DNA from: JBFGCT01 sp963825565
GTDB lineage: Bacteria > Actinomycetota > Acidimicrobiia > Acidimicrobiales > Ilumatobacteraceae
DNA: 64,000 bases
Assembly: GCA_963825565.1 (NCBI GenBank)
Contig: CAWGTW010000007.1
Location: forward strand, 186,001 to 250,000
Direction of reading: 5' to 3'
Position numbers and translations under genes: made by a program. The notes beneath the pieces are model-generated. The model was given only the letters and a program-made list of their open reading frames with translations, was not told the DNA's origin and did no database searches. Positions 53,549 through 62,496 of this stretch are shown one piece after another. Every line of letters starts with the position of its first letter. The stretch's first letter is position 1.

Positions 53549-53683
53549 GCTCCCAGATCGTCGGGCGCGCCGCGAACCCCGGCCGGCACCGAGCACCGCT
53601 TGCCCGATCGGCCCACCGGCAGCCGCTGGCGGCGCGACGCGAATTGACCCAGCGACGACCGCGTCCACCGTTAACGTGGACCG

Positions 53684-54640
53684 GTGCACGGACTCCCCCG
53701 ACCATCCTGGCCGTCCAGAGCGAGCCGTGCCTTCGCCGAACTGGGCCTGCTGGCGATCGTGCTCGCCGCCTGCACGTCGACCGACTCCGAGACCCAGCAA
53801 CGGCTGGACGCCGCCAGTGAGCAGGGCCAGGCATTGGGCGTTCAGGACGACGTCCTGGCCGATGCGACCGACGAACAGCGGGAGTGTGCCGACGACCGGA
53901 TCGGGGACAGCAACCTCTCGATGCTGCAGGCGCTGACCGATGCCACGGCGTCCGGTGAGCAGGCCAGGATCGACCTGGTCGGGATCCTGATCGACTGCGT
54001 GCCGAACCTCGGGTCCGTCGACTCGTACGCCACGTTCTTCACCTCGACGCTGACCGCCGCGCTCCCTCCCGGGAGCGATGTCGACGACGAAGAAGGCGCC
54101 TGCTTCCTGCAGTTCGTCATCGACCATGCCGATGACCCCGCCGAGATGATCGTCACCGCCCGCTCTCCCGACACCGGCGCCGTGTTGGCCGACGGCGCCG
54201 CAGCCTGCTTCGACGAGGTCTCGCTGGCCAGGATCAACGGTGAGGCGGGCAGCGGCCCGCAGCACTACGGAGACGATCCAGCGCTCGACGCGCTCTACGA
54301 CAGCTGTGAGGCCGGCGACGATCGGACCTGCGACCTGCTGTACTTCGCCACGAGCGAAGGCAGCGAGTACAGCGTCGTGGCCACCGACTGCGCGGGACGG
54401 GGGGTCAGCGACGTGTACTGCACGCCGGGAATCACCGCTTCGCCCGATGGCACCGCCGACCTCTCGTCGCCTGGGCTCGTCACCCTCGAGACCGCGTGCG
54501 TCGGCGGCGACATGATCGCCTGCGACACGTTGTTCAGCCTCTCGCCGGTCGGCTCCGACTTCGAGACCGTCGGGTACACGTGTGGGGGCAAGATCGCAGT
54601 CGGTGCGCTCCCCGACTGCCGGACACGGTTCGCCGAATGA
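53684..54640 (+). CDS. Secreted lipoprotein-like protein with paired Cys motifs, unknown
   Basis: 318 aa, GTG start. Signal with lipobox-like AIVLAAC|T after a basic N-terminus. The C-terminal third has two copies of a Cys-rich motif: LYDSCEAGDDRTCDLLYFA then GSEYSVVATDCAG, and LETACVGGDMIACDTLFSLS then GSDFETVGYTCGG; this module is common in actinobacterial secreted proteins and probably forms disulfide-linked helices. Upstream is a palindromic patch GTCCAC-CGTTAAC-GTGGAC (53663-53681), a possible operator. The stop overlaps the next start by ATGA, so it is coupled to the M14 peptidase. Confidence 0.72.
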   Translation: MHGLPRPSWPSRASRAFAELGLLAIVLAACTSTDSETQQRLDAASEQGQALGVQDDVLADATDEQRECADDRIGDSNLSMLQALTDATASGEQARIDLVGILIDCVPNLGSVDSYATFFTSTLTAALPPGSDVDDEEGACFLQFVIDHADDPAEMIVTARSPDTGAVLADGAAACFDEVSLARINGEAGSGPQHYGDDPALDALYDSCEAGDDRTCDLLYFATSEGSEYSVVATDCAGRGVSDVYCTPGITASPDGTADLSSPGLVTLETACVGGDMIACDTLFSLSPVGSDFETVGYTCGGKIAVGALPDCRTRFAE

Positions 54641-55626
54641 GGCTGCTGCCGTCCCTCAGGCCGACGGTCGTCCTCCTCGGCGTTGCGGGCACACTCGTCG
54701 CGTCGGCGTGCGGCGCCGGCACGACCGACGGTGCCGCCGCTCCCGCGGCCCTGTCCTCCACGTCGTCGCCAGGGCTGGAGCGGATCCCGATCACGACGAC
54801 GACCAGCGCCACGACGACGCTGCCGGCCGCGACCACGTCGCGCGCCCCGGAGGCCGCAACGACCACGTCGACCACCTCGACCACCTCGACCACCTCGACC
54901 ACGACGACCTCCACGTCGACGACCACCACGACCGCCCCTGCGCCCGTGAGGGCGGTGCCGGGGCCGCTCGACCTGAGCGGCGACCTGGTCGGGCTAGGGT
55001 TCTCGGCGGAGGGCCGGCCGATCTTCGCCGAGCGCTACGGCACTCCCGGCGGTCGACGGGTCCTGGTGATCGGGGTGATCCACGGCAACGAGGACGATGG
55101 CCTGGCGATCGTCGACGAGCTGCGGCGCCGCACGGTCCCCGACGGCGTCGAGCTCTGGCTCGTCGAGTCGATGAACCCCGACGGCGTGGCGAACCAGGAT
55201 CGGCACAACGGCAACGACGTCGACCTCAACCGCAACTTCCCCTACAAGTGGGGGCCGATCGGCGCGCCCGGCGACGGCCAGTACGCCGGCACCGGGCCGG
55301 CGAGCGAGCCCGAGACCCAGGCGATGGTCAACTTCATCGACCAGCTCCAGCCCGACATCGCGATCTGGTACCACCAGGACCTGTACGTGATCAACCCGTC
55401 GAGCGGGCGCGACGGGCGCATCCGCGCCCGCTACGCCGAGCTGACCGGGCTTCCGCTCGGCGAGATCACCGGCGGCACTTACACCGGCATCGCTGCGACG
55501 TGGGCGCGCATCCAGCTACAACCCGTCGACGGCGTCGCGTTCATCGTCGAACTCGGCGGCACGACGTCGCCCGCCGAGGTCGCCACGCATGCCGACGCCG
55601 TTCTGACCATCGCCGTCGAAGGGTGA
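54637..55626 (+). CDS. Secreted M14-family zinc carboxypeptidase
   Basis: 329 aa. Signal/lipobox region LVASAC|G, then about 70 residues of Thr-rich linker (a run of Ser-Thr-Thr), then an M14 domain. Zinc ligands HGNEDDG (HxxE) and a downstream His in IWYHQDLY; substrate residues in DVDLNRNFPYKW (NR) and the catalytic Glu in FIVELGG. The small domain with a murein-peptide style substrate loop resembles MpaA/D,L-peptidase relatives, so wall peptides are plausible. ATG overlaps the preceding stop by 4 bp. Confidence 0.85.
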   Translation: MRLLPSLRPTVVLLGVAGTLVASACGAGTTDGAAAPAALSSTSSPGLERIPITTTTSATTTLPAATTSRAPEAATTTSTTSTTSTTSTTTTSTSTTTTTAPAPVRAVPGPLDLSGDLVGLGFSAEGRPIFAERYGTPGGRRVLVIGVIHGNEDDGLAIVDELRRRTVPDGVELWLVESMNPDGVANQDRHNGNDVDLNRNFPYKWGPIGAPGDGQYAGTGPASEPETQAMVNFIDQLQPDIAIWYHQDLYVINPSSGRDGRIRARYAELTGLPLGEITGGTYTGIAATWARIQLQPVDGVAFIVELGGTTSPAEVATHADAVLTIAVEG

Positions 55627-55749
55627 TCCCATCCCCACTCCCAAACCGCCGCACGAGGTCGCGTCAGCCGCAACAACCGGCTGACGGAACGGGGACGGCG
55701 CGGGATACATGCCGCGGCTCGGTGCGGTAGGCATGCCTAGAGTCGCCCC

Positions 55750-56376
55750 ATGACCACCGTCGCGGAACGGATGTGGGTGGAGCAGGACCGCCACCGCGGC
55801 GACCGTCGGCGGTTGTTCGAGGCGGTCGGACGGGCGGTCGACGCGCGGCGGACCCTGTACCCGGGCTCGTACGTGGACATCGCACCCTCGTTCGTCTTCC
55901 CGTCGGTCACCTATGTCGACACCGACGACCGCGCTGCGGCGTTCTTCGCCGACCGCTCCGGCGTCGACGCGATCATCGAGCGACACGTCGGCGCACCTCA
56001 CGGCCGTGACGTCCGGTTCGTGCACGGCGACTACACCGCCGACCTCGATCTCGAGCCGGCCAGCTTCGACCTGCTCGTCTCGCTGTACGCCGGATTCGTG
56101 TCCGAGTCATGCACCGACTACCTGCGCGTCGGCGGCGCGCTGCTCGTCAACTCGAGCCACGGAGACGCGGCGATGGCCTCGATCGACGACCGATATCGCC
56201 TGCTCAGCGTCGTCAAGGCGCGCGATGGCGAGTACCGGCTGAGCTCCGACCACCTCGAGAACCACCTCGTGCCCAAGGTCGCCGTCGACCTGACCCCGGA
56301 GTACCTCCACGCGCGCGGTCGAGGCATCGCCTACATCACCGCTCCCTTCGCCTATCTCTTCGAGCGTGTGCGTTGA
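55750..56376 (+). CDS. Methyltransferase-like hypothetical protein
   Basis: 208 aa, soluble. The pattern resembles a Rossmann-fold SAM-methyltransferase: GSYVDIAPSFVFPSVTYVDTD (motif I/II-like, but without GxGxG), FVHGDYTADLDLEPASFDLLVSLYAG and YLRVGGALLVNSSHGDA. The glycine motif is degenerate, so SAM binding is uncertain. The next gene's predicted start is 68 bp downstream of its stop. No specific family recognised. Confidence 0.6.
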   Translation: MTTVAERMWVEQDRHRGDRRRLFEAVGRAVDARRTLYPGSYVDIAPSFVFPSVTYVDTDDRAAAFFADRSGVDAIIERHVGAPHGRDVRFVHGDYTADLDLEPASFDLLVSLYAGFVSESCTDYLRVGGALLVNSSHGDAAMASIDDRYRLLSVVKARDGEYRLSSDHLENHLVPKVAVDLTPEYLHARGRGIAYITAPFAYLFERVR

Positions 56377-56443
56377 ACCGGCGGCACCTCGCATCACCCG
56401 GCGAACCCGGTGCGCCGCGCGGTGCGACCGGTTACGACGTGGG

Positions 56444-57286
56444 GTGAGCGCGCTCCTCGCCACCTGCGGCCAGCTCGCCTCCTCCGGCAACGTCGTCGAT
56501 GCCGACGTCGTGAGCTGGCCGGCGGCGGTCGCGTCGCTCTCGCTCGTCGCTCTGACGATCATCCTCGCCGTCGCGTTGCGGCTCGGTGTCGGTCGCGGCA
56601 TTCTGATCGCTTCGACACGCGCCGCCGTGCAGCTCCTCGCCGTCGGGTTCCTGTTCACGCTGCTCTTCGATTCGAGTGCCGCCGCGGTGTGGGCGTGGAT
56701 CTGGATCGCCGTGATGGTCGCGGTTGCCACGTTCGTCGTCGTCCGCCGCGCCGGCCAACATGTCGACGGCTTGCGCGAGGTGACGCTGGCGACGGTCCTC
56801 GTGTCGGTCACGGTCAGCCTCGCCGTCGTGTTCGGGCTGGGGGTCATCGACCCCGACCCGATCGCGCTGGTCGTGATCGCCGGGATCACGATCGGCAACG
56901 CGGTCCCGTCAGCCGTGCTCGCGGTCAAGCAGTCGGTCGAACTGAGTCGCGACCGGATCGGCGAGCTCGAGGCGCTCCTCGCGCTCGGCTTCACCCGGCG
57001 CCAAGTCGTGCAGTCGATGGCGCCCCGCGCCGCCCGCAACGCGCTGATCCCCCAGGTCGAGCGAACCAAGGTCGTCGGCGTGATCGCGCTGCCGGGAGCG
57101 ATGACCGGGTTGCTGCTTGCAGGCGTCGACCCGGTGCAGGCCGTCGTCGTGCAACTGCTCGTGATGTACCTCGTGCTCGGTACCGCTGCGCTGTGCGTCG
57201 TCTCGATCACCGTGGCGATCACCAGCCGGTCGATCACCACCGACCTGCGCGTCGAGGACTGGGTCCGGAACCGCGATCCCTCGTGA
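56444..57286 (+). CDS. FetB/YbbM (UPF0014) family membrane permease
   Basis: 280 aa from a GTG at VSALLATCGQ; earlier in-frame starts would add an unconserved Arg-rich stretch. Seven or so TM segments. The diagnostic blocks are STRAAVQLLAVGFLF, GNAVPSAVLAVKQSVELSRDRIGELEALLALGF and PGAMTGLLLAGVDPVQAVVVQLLVMYLVLG. E. coli FetB works with the ATPase FetA in iron export; no FetA-like ATPase is next to it here. A VIT-type transporter follows after 73 bp, suggesting a metal-homeostasis pair. Confidence 0.85.
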   Translation: MSALLATCGQLASSGNVVDADVVSWPAAVASLSLVALTIILAVALRLGVGRGILIASTRAAVQLLAVGFLFTLLFDSSAAAVWAWIWIAVMVAVATFVVVRRAGQHVDGLREVTLATVLVSVTVSLAVVFGLGVIDPDPIALVVIAGITIGNAVPSAVLAVKQSVELSRDRIGELEALLALGFTRRQVVQSMAPRAARNALIPQVERTKVVGVIALPGAMTGLLLAGVDPVQAVVVQLLVMYLVLGTAALCVVSITVAITSRSITTDLRVEDWVRNRDPS

Positions 57287-57359
57287 CCGCCGACATCGTC
57301 GCGGGCACCGCCCGCCGGCCGATCGGACGCGCGCCACGAACGGCTCGGGCGGTACGGTG

Positions 57360-58118
57360 ATGACGATGTCCCACGACGCCGCCGAGGAGCACGAGGAGGA
57401 CGCACCGCACGCGGCGCGGCCGTTCATGGTGCACCGCCACCGCGACGTCACCGGCGGCGCTGCGCGCGCGACCGTGTTCGGCGTCAGCGATGGGCTGGTG
57501 TCGAACGTCGCGCTGATCCTCGGCGTCGCCGCCGCCGATGCCGGACGCTCGAGCGTGCTCATCGCCGGCGTCGCCGGGTTGCTCGCCGGCGCGGCGTCGA
57601 TGGCGGCGGGAGAGTACGTCTCGATGAAGGCGCAAGCCGAGCTCGTCGAGCGTGAGCTCGAGATCGAGCGTCGATCGCTGGCGAAGCAGCCCGAGGTGGA
57701 GCGGCGCGAACTCGCCGCGCTGTATCGCAGGCGCGGCATCGACCCCACCCACGCCGAGGAGATGGCCAATGCCGTCATGTCGAACCCCGATGTCGCCCTC
57801 GAGGTCCACGCGCGGGAGGAGCTGGGCATCGATCCGCGAAGCATCGGGGATCCGGTCATCGCTGCGTTGAGCTCGTTCGTCGCGTTCGCCGTCGGCGCGA
57901 TGATCCCCCTCATTCCGTGGTTCTTCGCCCAGGGCAATTCGGCCATCATCGCCTCCGCGGTGCTCGGCCTGCTGGCTGCGGCGACGGTCGGAGCCGTGCT
58001 CGCCCGCTTCACCGAGCGCTCCATCGTGCGAACGGCCGCTCGCCAGGTCGGCTGGGCGGTCGTCGCCTGCACCGTGACCTGGGTGATCGGCGGTTGGCTC
58101 GGGGCGACGATCTCCTGA
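57360..58118 (+). CDS. VIT1/CCC1-family iron/manganese transporter
   Basis: 252 aa. Starts with an acidic, His-containing N-terminus. Signature: HRDVTGGAARATVFGVSDGLVSNVALILGVAAAD, then GVAGLLAGAASMAAGEYVSMKAQ (TM2 metal site), a cytosolic helical domain rich in Glu (ELVERELEIERRSL) that chelates metal, and three more TM segments ending VIGGWLGATIS. VIT/CCC1 proteins move Fe2+/Mn2+ out of the cytosol. GTG 3 bases before the ATG is an equal start. Confidence 0.9.
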   Translation: MTMSHDAAEEHEEDAPHAARPFMVHRHRDVTGGAARATVFGVSDGLVSNVALILGVAAADAGRSSVLIAGVAGLLAGAASMAAGEYVSMKAQAELVERELEIERRSLAKQPEVERRELAALYRRRGIDPTHAEEMANAVMSNPDVALEVHAREELGIDPRSIGDPVIAALSSFVAFAVGAMIPLIPWFFAQGNSAIIASAVLGLLAAATVGAVLARFTERSIVRTAARQVGWAVVACTVTWVIGGWLGATIS

Positions 58119-58167
58119 CCCGATGGTCTGTTCGGCCAGGCAGCTGGCGGGGCGACGCGGGTGCAGG

Positions 58168-59388
58168 TCAGTCGGGCAGCATCGGCACGGTGAAGCCCGG
58201 ATCACCGCGCATCGTTGTCGCCCGGTGCAGCGATGCGCCGCCAAAGCGGTCGCGCACGGCGTCGATCGCCTCGTCGAGCCGATCGGCCGCGGACCGCTCG
58301 AACGGCAGCGTGAGCTGGACGGCGTCGGCGTCGTCGAGGTTGCTCACCGAGAGCCCGAGCAGCGTGATGCCCCGCGTCTCGACGACGGGCCACGCCGCGT
58401 CGAGCAGCGCGGACGCGGTCGAGTGGACCACCGCGGTCGATGCCGTCGCAGCGGGGATCGTGTGCGAACGCGTCGCGCGGGCGAAGTCCTCGAACCGGAA
58501 GCGCAACGTCACCGTCCGCCCCACCCGGCCGGCGGTTCGCATCCGCCGGGTGATTCGGTCGACCAGCCGGAGCAGCACGACGTCGATCTCCTCGCGCGAC
58601 CGTCGGCGCCGACCGAGCGCTTGCTGCGACCCGATCGAGCCGCGCCGCCGGCCGGTCTCGACGCGCCGGGCATCGCGGTTGTGCGACAGTGCGTACAGCT
58701 GCCGACCCGGCGCGGTGCCCACGATCGCCAGCAGCGCACGCTCGCTCATCGCCGCCACCTCGCCGACCGTTCGGATCCCGCGGTCGTTGAGCTTGGCTGC
58801 CGTCACCCGGCCGACACCCCACAGGCGCTCGACCGGCAGCGGGTGCAGGAATGCCAGCTCCGCGTCGGGCTCGACGACGAGGAGCCCGTCGGGTTTGGCC
58901 ACCCCGCTCGCCACCTTCGCCAGGAACTTGGTGCGCGCCACGCCGACCGTGATCGGCAACCCGACCTCGGACGCCACCCGCTGCCTGAGCCGAGCGGCGA
59001 TCTCGGCGGGGGTCCCCGCGACCCGGCGCAAACCACCGACGTCGAGGAACGCCTCGTCGATCGAGATGCCCTCGACGACGGGGCTCGTGTCGGCGAACAC
59101 CGCGAACACCGCCTTGCTCGCCGTCGTGTAGGCCTCGAACCGGGCCGGCACCTCGATCAGGTTCGGGCAGAGGCGCCGGGCCTCGGCACCGTTCATCGCG
59201 GTGCGTACGCCGAAGCGCTTCGCTTCGTAGCTGGCGGCGAGCACCACACCACCCCCGACGGCGATCGGCTGACCCCGCAATCGAACGTCGTCGCGCTGTT
59301 CCACCGATGCGTAGAACGCATCGAGGTCGGCGTGCAGGATCGTCGCCTGGCCGACCGGGACCCTCGAACGCGGGGGACGGCGCTCCAC
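58168..59388 (-). CDS. dinB: DNA polymerase IV (Y family)
   Basis: 406 aa translesion polymerase. Catalytic motifs: ILHADLDAFYASVEQ (palm Asp), GVVLAASYEAKRFGVRTAM, and VVEGISIDEAFLDVGG (Asp-Glu pair). VGVARTKFLAKVAS and LWGVGRVTAAKL (helix-hairpin-helix thumb) follow. The C-terminal little-finger domain ends FTVPMLPD, where a beta-clamp-binding QLxLF-like segment appears earlier (VQLTLPF). Convergent with the VIT gene. Confidence 0.95.
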   Translation of the reverse strand: MERRPPRSRVPVGQATILHADLDAFYASVEQRDDVRLRGQPIAVGGGVVLAASYEAKRFGVRTAMNGAEARRLCPNLIEVPARFEAYTTASKAVFAVFADTSPVVEGISIDEAFLDVGGLRRVAGTPAEIAARLRQRVASEVGLPITVGVARTKFLAKVASGVAKPDGLLVVEPDAELAFLHPLPVERLWGVGRVTAAKLNDRGIRTVGEVAAMSERALLAIVGTAPGRQLYALSHNRDARRVETGRRRGSIGSQQALGRRRRSREEIDVVLLRLVDRITRRMRTAGRVGRTVTLRFRFEDFARATRSHTIPAATASTAVVHSTASALLDAAWPVVETRGITLLGLSVSNLDDADAVQLTLPFERSAADRLDEAIDAVRDRFGGASLHRATTMRGDPGFTVPMLPD

Positions 59389-59435
59389 GAACGCATGTTC
59401 GCACCTCCCCCCGGGGTGCGCAAGCGGTTATCCCG

Positions 59436-60293
59436 TCAGGCGCCGGTCAGCCGCGCGATCCCGTCGTCGGTCGCCGACTCGAAGAACCCACCGACAACGT
59501 CGCTGACCTCGGCCAGGCTCTGGCCGCCGAACAGGACGGGCTGGTAGTGGTGGATGTCGTACGCGGTCGTGACCATGTCGGCGATGTCCAGCGGGCGGAC
59601 CTCGGCGTGCACCGCGAACTGGTCGAGCTCGCCGGGCGAGCTGAGCAATCCCGCCCCGTAGGCCCGCCACTCCCCATGCTCGCGCACGACACCGAACTCG
59701 ACCGTGAACCAGAACACGTCGGCCAACGCCTGGACGCTCTCCGCCCGCTCGACGCGCCCGACGGCGTCGCCGGCGAGGCGATGCAGGTCGGCGATCTCCG
59801 GGCACGCGAGGCAATTGGCGTGCCCGATCACCTCGTGGATCACGTCCGGCTCGGGCGTGTACAGCGGATCTCCGTCCCACCGCAGGTACTGCGTCGAGGG
59901 GAAGATCCGGCTCGACAAGGCGCGGAAGAACTCGTCGGCGGGCAGGATCCCGGCGACCGCGCGGTAACGGAACCCGGTCAGCGTGGCGAGCCGCCGGTCG
60001 ACGTCGACGAGCTGAGGGATCCGGTCGGTGGGCAGGCCGAGGCGGTCGCGGGCGTCGACCACTGCGGCGGCGGCGCTGCGCTCCCAGCGAGGTGCCAGCG
60101 CCTGCGACACCGAGGCCCACGTGTCGTGTTCGACGCGGCGATAATCGATCTCCGCCGGCTCGGCGCCGAGCCCGCTCGCCGAACGGGCGATCTCGGCGCG
60201 GCGCTCCCAGTACGAAGCCGGGGGCGAAGGCACCAACCCGGCGACCGTGCACCCCGCGTGGGTGCGCTCGACGGTGTGCTCGGCTACGACCAT
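59436..60293 (-). CDS. phhA: Phenylalanine 4-monooxygenase
   Basis: 285 aa pterin-dependent iron hydroxylase converting Phe to Tyr. The iron ligands are visible: HEVIGH (two His) and Glu in VFWFTVEFG. Family blocks: YWERRAEI near the N-terminus, LTGFRYRAVAGILPADEFF and PLDIADMVTTAYDIHHYQP. The length is typical for bacterial PAH without an ACT domain. Divergent from an Lrp-family regulator with a palindrome between, a classical arrangement for amino-acid-sensing control. Confidence 0.95.
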   Translation of the reverse strand: MVVAEHTVERTHAGCTVAGLVPSPPASYWERRAEIARSASGLGAEPAEIDYRRVEHDTWASVSQALAPRWERSAAAAVVDARDRLGLPTDRIPQLVDVDRRLATLTGFRYRAVAGILPADEFFRALSSRIFPSTQYLRWDGDPLYTPEPDVIHEVIGHANCLACPEIADLHRLAGDAVGRVERAESVQALADVFWFTVEFGVVREHGEWRAYGAGLLSSPGELDQFAVHAEVRPLDIADMVTTAYDIHHYQPVLFGGQSLAEVSDVVGGFFESATDDGIARLTGA

Positions 60294-60305
60294 ACAAACC
60301 AGTGT

Positions 60306-60322
60306 TTCATCGCGTCGATGAA
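60306..60322. promoter_or_regulatory. Palindrome between phhA and lrp-type gene (putative operator)
   Basis: TTCATCG-CGT-CGATGAA, a perfect 7-bp inverted repeat with a 3-bp centre, 13 bp upstream of the phhA start, in a 97-bp AT-richer divergent region. It is a candidate Lrp/AsnC binding site or phhA promoter operator. Confidence 0.5.
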
Positions 60323-60390
60323 CAGAGGGAAATCACTGCGACTACCAGACGATCTTTTGTTCTTGCCCATGAAGATGATACGTTCGTTCG

Positions 60391-60849
60391 GTGGAAGCGA
60401 TCGACGAGGTGGACCGCCGGATGATCGACGTGCTCCGCCGCGACGGGCGGCGGTCGATCCCGGCGCTGGCCGAGGACGTCCACATCGGTCGGGCCACCGC
60501 CTACCACCGATTCGACCGCCTCGTCGACGACGGGGTGATCACCGGGTTCACGGCGTGCGTCCACCCGAAACTGATCGGGCTCGACGTGGCGGCGATGATC
60601 CTCGTCAGCGTGCGCCAGGGATCGTGGCGCGACCTGCAGTCCGAGCTGTCCGCGCTACCCGGGGTCGAGTGGGTCGGCGTCGCCGCCGGCACCTTCGACT
60701 TCATGCTGCTCGTGCGCGCCGACTCCCTCGACCACCTGCGCGACGTGGCGCTCAAGGAGCTCCAACAGATCGACGGCGTGCGCAGCGCGCAGACCGTCGT
60801 CCTCCTCGACGAGCTCGACCAGCGCGCCCGGCCGATCTGGCCGTCGTGA
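60391..60849 (+). CDS. Lrp/AsnC-family transcriptional regulator
   Basis: 152 aa. N-terminal HTH (DEVDRRMIDVLRRDGRRSIPALAEDVHIGRATAYHRFDRL) and C-terminal RAM ligand-binding domain (VGVAAGTFDFMLLVRAD, LQQIDGVRSAQTVVLLDEL). GTG start chosen so the HTH begins about 4 residues in. Lrp proteins bind amino acids and regulate adjacent metabolic genes; the divergent phhA and intervening palindrome suggest Phe/Tyr-responsive control. Convergent with galT, only 12 bp apart. Confidence 0.92.
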   Translation: MEAIDEVDRRMIDVLRRDGRRSIPALAEDVHIGRATAYHRFDRLVDDGVITGFTACVHPKLIGLDVAAMILVSVRQGSWRDLQSELSALPGVEWVGVAAGTFDFMLLVRADSLDHLRDVALKELQQIDGVRSAQTVVLLDELDQRARPIWPS

Positions 60850-60861
60850 CCCGGCGGCGGG

Positions 60862-61926
60862 TCAGCCCGTCCGGGTGGGGAGCGCCGCCCGAAGGTGGTC
60901 GGCAGCGGTCTCGGGAGTGAGGTCGCGCTGCAGGTTGGCGAGCAGCTCGTAACTGGCGGGGATCTTCGCCACGTCGGCCGAGCGCAGCAGCGGCGGGTAG
61001 TAGTGCGCATGGAGCTGCCACCCCTCGGCCCCGTCACGCGGTGCGGTGTGCCAGCCCGAGCAATACGGGAACGGGGTGTTGAACAGCCGGTCGAACGCCT
61101 GGAGCATCGCCTTGAGGACGACGGCCAGACCCTCTCGATCCGCGTCGTCGAGGTCGAGCAGCGACGCGACCCGGCGTCGAGGCAGCACGAGCGTCTCGTA
61201 CGGCCAGTACGCCCAGTACGGCACGACCACCGCCCACCGATCGTTGGCGACGACGACCCGCTCACCGAGGACCACCTCCCGCTCGACGTAGTCGAGCAGC
61301 ATCGTGGTCCCGTGCGCCAGCAGGTGATCGCGCTGGGTTTCCAGCTCGCGGACCGCCTCGTTCGGGAGGAAGGTCGACGCCCAGATCTGCCCGTGCGGGT
61401 GGGGGTTCGACGCGCCCGAGATCGCGCCGCGCGTCTCGAACATCTGCACCCACCGGTACCTCCCGAGCAGGTCGGCGAGCTGGTCCCGCCAAAGATCGAT
61501 GACGACCAGGATCTCGTCGATGCTCATCTTCGACAGCGTCAGGTCGTGGCGGGGGGAGAAGCAGATCACCCGGCACTCCCCGTCCGCCGCGTCGATGCCG
61601 AAGAGCCCATCGTCGGTCGAGGACGGCTCCGGCGCACCGGGCAGCAACGCAGCGAAATCGTTCTCGAACACGAACGTCGACGCGTACTCGGGATTGCGCA
61701 CGCCACGGGCGCGGGTGTTCCCAGGGCACAGGTAGCACTCCGGATCGAACCGCGGCGCGTCGGCGGCCTCGTCACCGGTCTGGCCCTGCCACGGACGCTT
61801 GGTCCGCTGCGGCGACACGACGACCCAGTCGCCGGTCAGTGGGTTGCGCCGACGGTGCGGGTGGGCCGATGGATCGAAGCCGGCCCTGCGATCGGCATCA
61901 CCCGGGTCGTCGGCAGGTCCCACCAT
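60862..61926 (-). CDS. galT: Galactose-1-phosphate uridylyltransferase
   Basis: 354-aa HIT-superfamily enzyme of the Leloir pathway. RRNPLTGDWVVVSPQRTKRPW at the N-terminus, zinc CYLCPGN, GASNPHPHGQIW with the catalytic HPH, and a second zinc/active region HAHYYPPLLRSADVAKIPASYE. The ATG overlapping the region of a neighbouring GTG is chosen because the family block begins about 25 residues in; upstream in-frame sequence is antisense to the stress-protein gene. No galK or galE is adjacent here. Confidence 0.93.
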   Translation of the reverse strand: MVGPADDPGDADRRAGFDPSAHPHRRRNPLTGDWVVVSPQRTKRPWQGQTGDEAADAPRFDPECYLCPGNTRARGVRNPEYASTFVFENDFAALLPGAPEPSSTDDGLFGIDAADGECRVICFSPRHDLTLSKMSIDEILVVIDLWRDQLADLLGRYRWVQMFETRGAISGASNPHPHGQIWASTFLPNEAVRELETQRDHLLAHGTTMLLDYVEREVVLGERVVVANDRWAVVVPYWAYWPYETLVLPRRRVASLLDLDDADREGLAVVLKAMLQAFDRLFNTPFPYCSGWHTAPRDGAEGWQLHAHYYPPLLRSADVAKIPASYELLANLQRDLTPETAADHLRAALPTRTG

Positions 61927-62028
61927 CGCCGTCGACCGTATTCCCTCGCGGCCGGTGTCACAACGGTCACAGCAAGCTCGTGCCGTCCGGCCCTTGAGCA
62001 CGAAGGCCTCCCGACCGATGATCGAGGT

Positions 62029-62484
62029 ATGAACGCGATCATCAACACGATCGTGGTGGGCACCGATGGCTCCCCCCAGGCGGCGCAGGCCGTCCGGACC
62101 GCCGGTCAGGTTGCTGCCGCGGTCGGAGCAGGCCCGGTCCACATCGTGAGTGCCTGCCGGCGGGTCACGCCCGCCGCACGCGATCGCGCGCTCGCCGAAG
62201 TTCCGCGTGAGTTCTGGGACACGCTCGACCTGCACGAGGACACGTGGCGGGCGTTGGGCGACGCGCAGCGCATCCTCGAGGGCTTCGGCCTCGAGGCCGA
62301 GGTCCACCTGATCGAGGACCGCCCGACCGACGCGATCATCGATGTCGCCGAGCGCGAGCACGCCGACCTGATCGTGATCGGATCACACGGCTACGGGCCG
62401 GCCGGGCGGGCGTTGCACCGCAGCGTCTCGTCACGGCTCGTGCACCGCGCACCGTGCGCCGTCCTCGTCGCCGGCGAGGGCTGA
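62029..62484 (+). CDS. Universal stress protein (UspA family)
   Basis: 151 aa alpha/beta ATP-binding-type Usp. NTIVVGTDGSPQAAQAV at the N-terminus and the ATP-binding GSHGYGPAGRALHRSVSSRLV (Gly-2x-Gly-9x-Ser) near the C-terminus, then HRAPCAVLVA. ATG with GAGG-type site (ATCGAGGT). Divergent from galT with 102 bp between starts. The role in stress adaptation is family knowledge. Confidence 0.92.
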   Translation: MNAIINTIVVGTDGSPQAAQAVRTAGQVAAAVGAGPVHIVSACRRVTPAARDRALAEVPREFWDTLDLHEDTWRALGDAQRILEGFGLEAEVHLIEDRPTDAIIDVAEREHADLIVIGSHGYGPAGRALHRSVSSRLVHRAPCAVLVAGEG

Positions 62485-62496
62485 CCGGCCGGCCGA

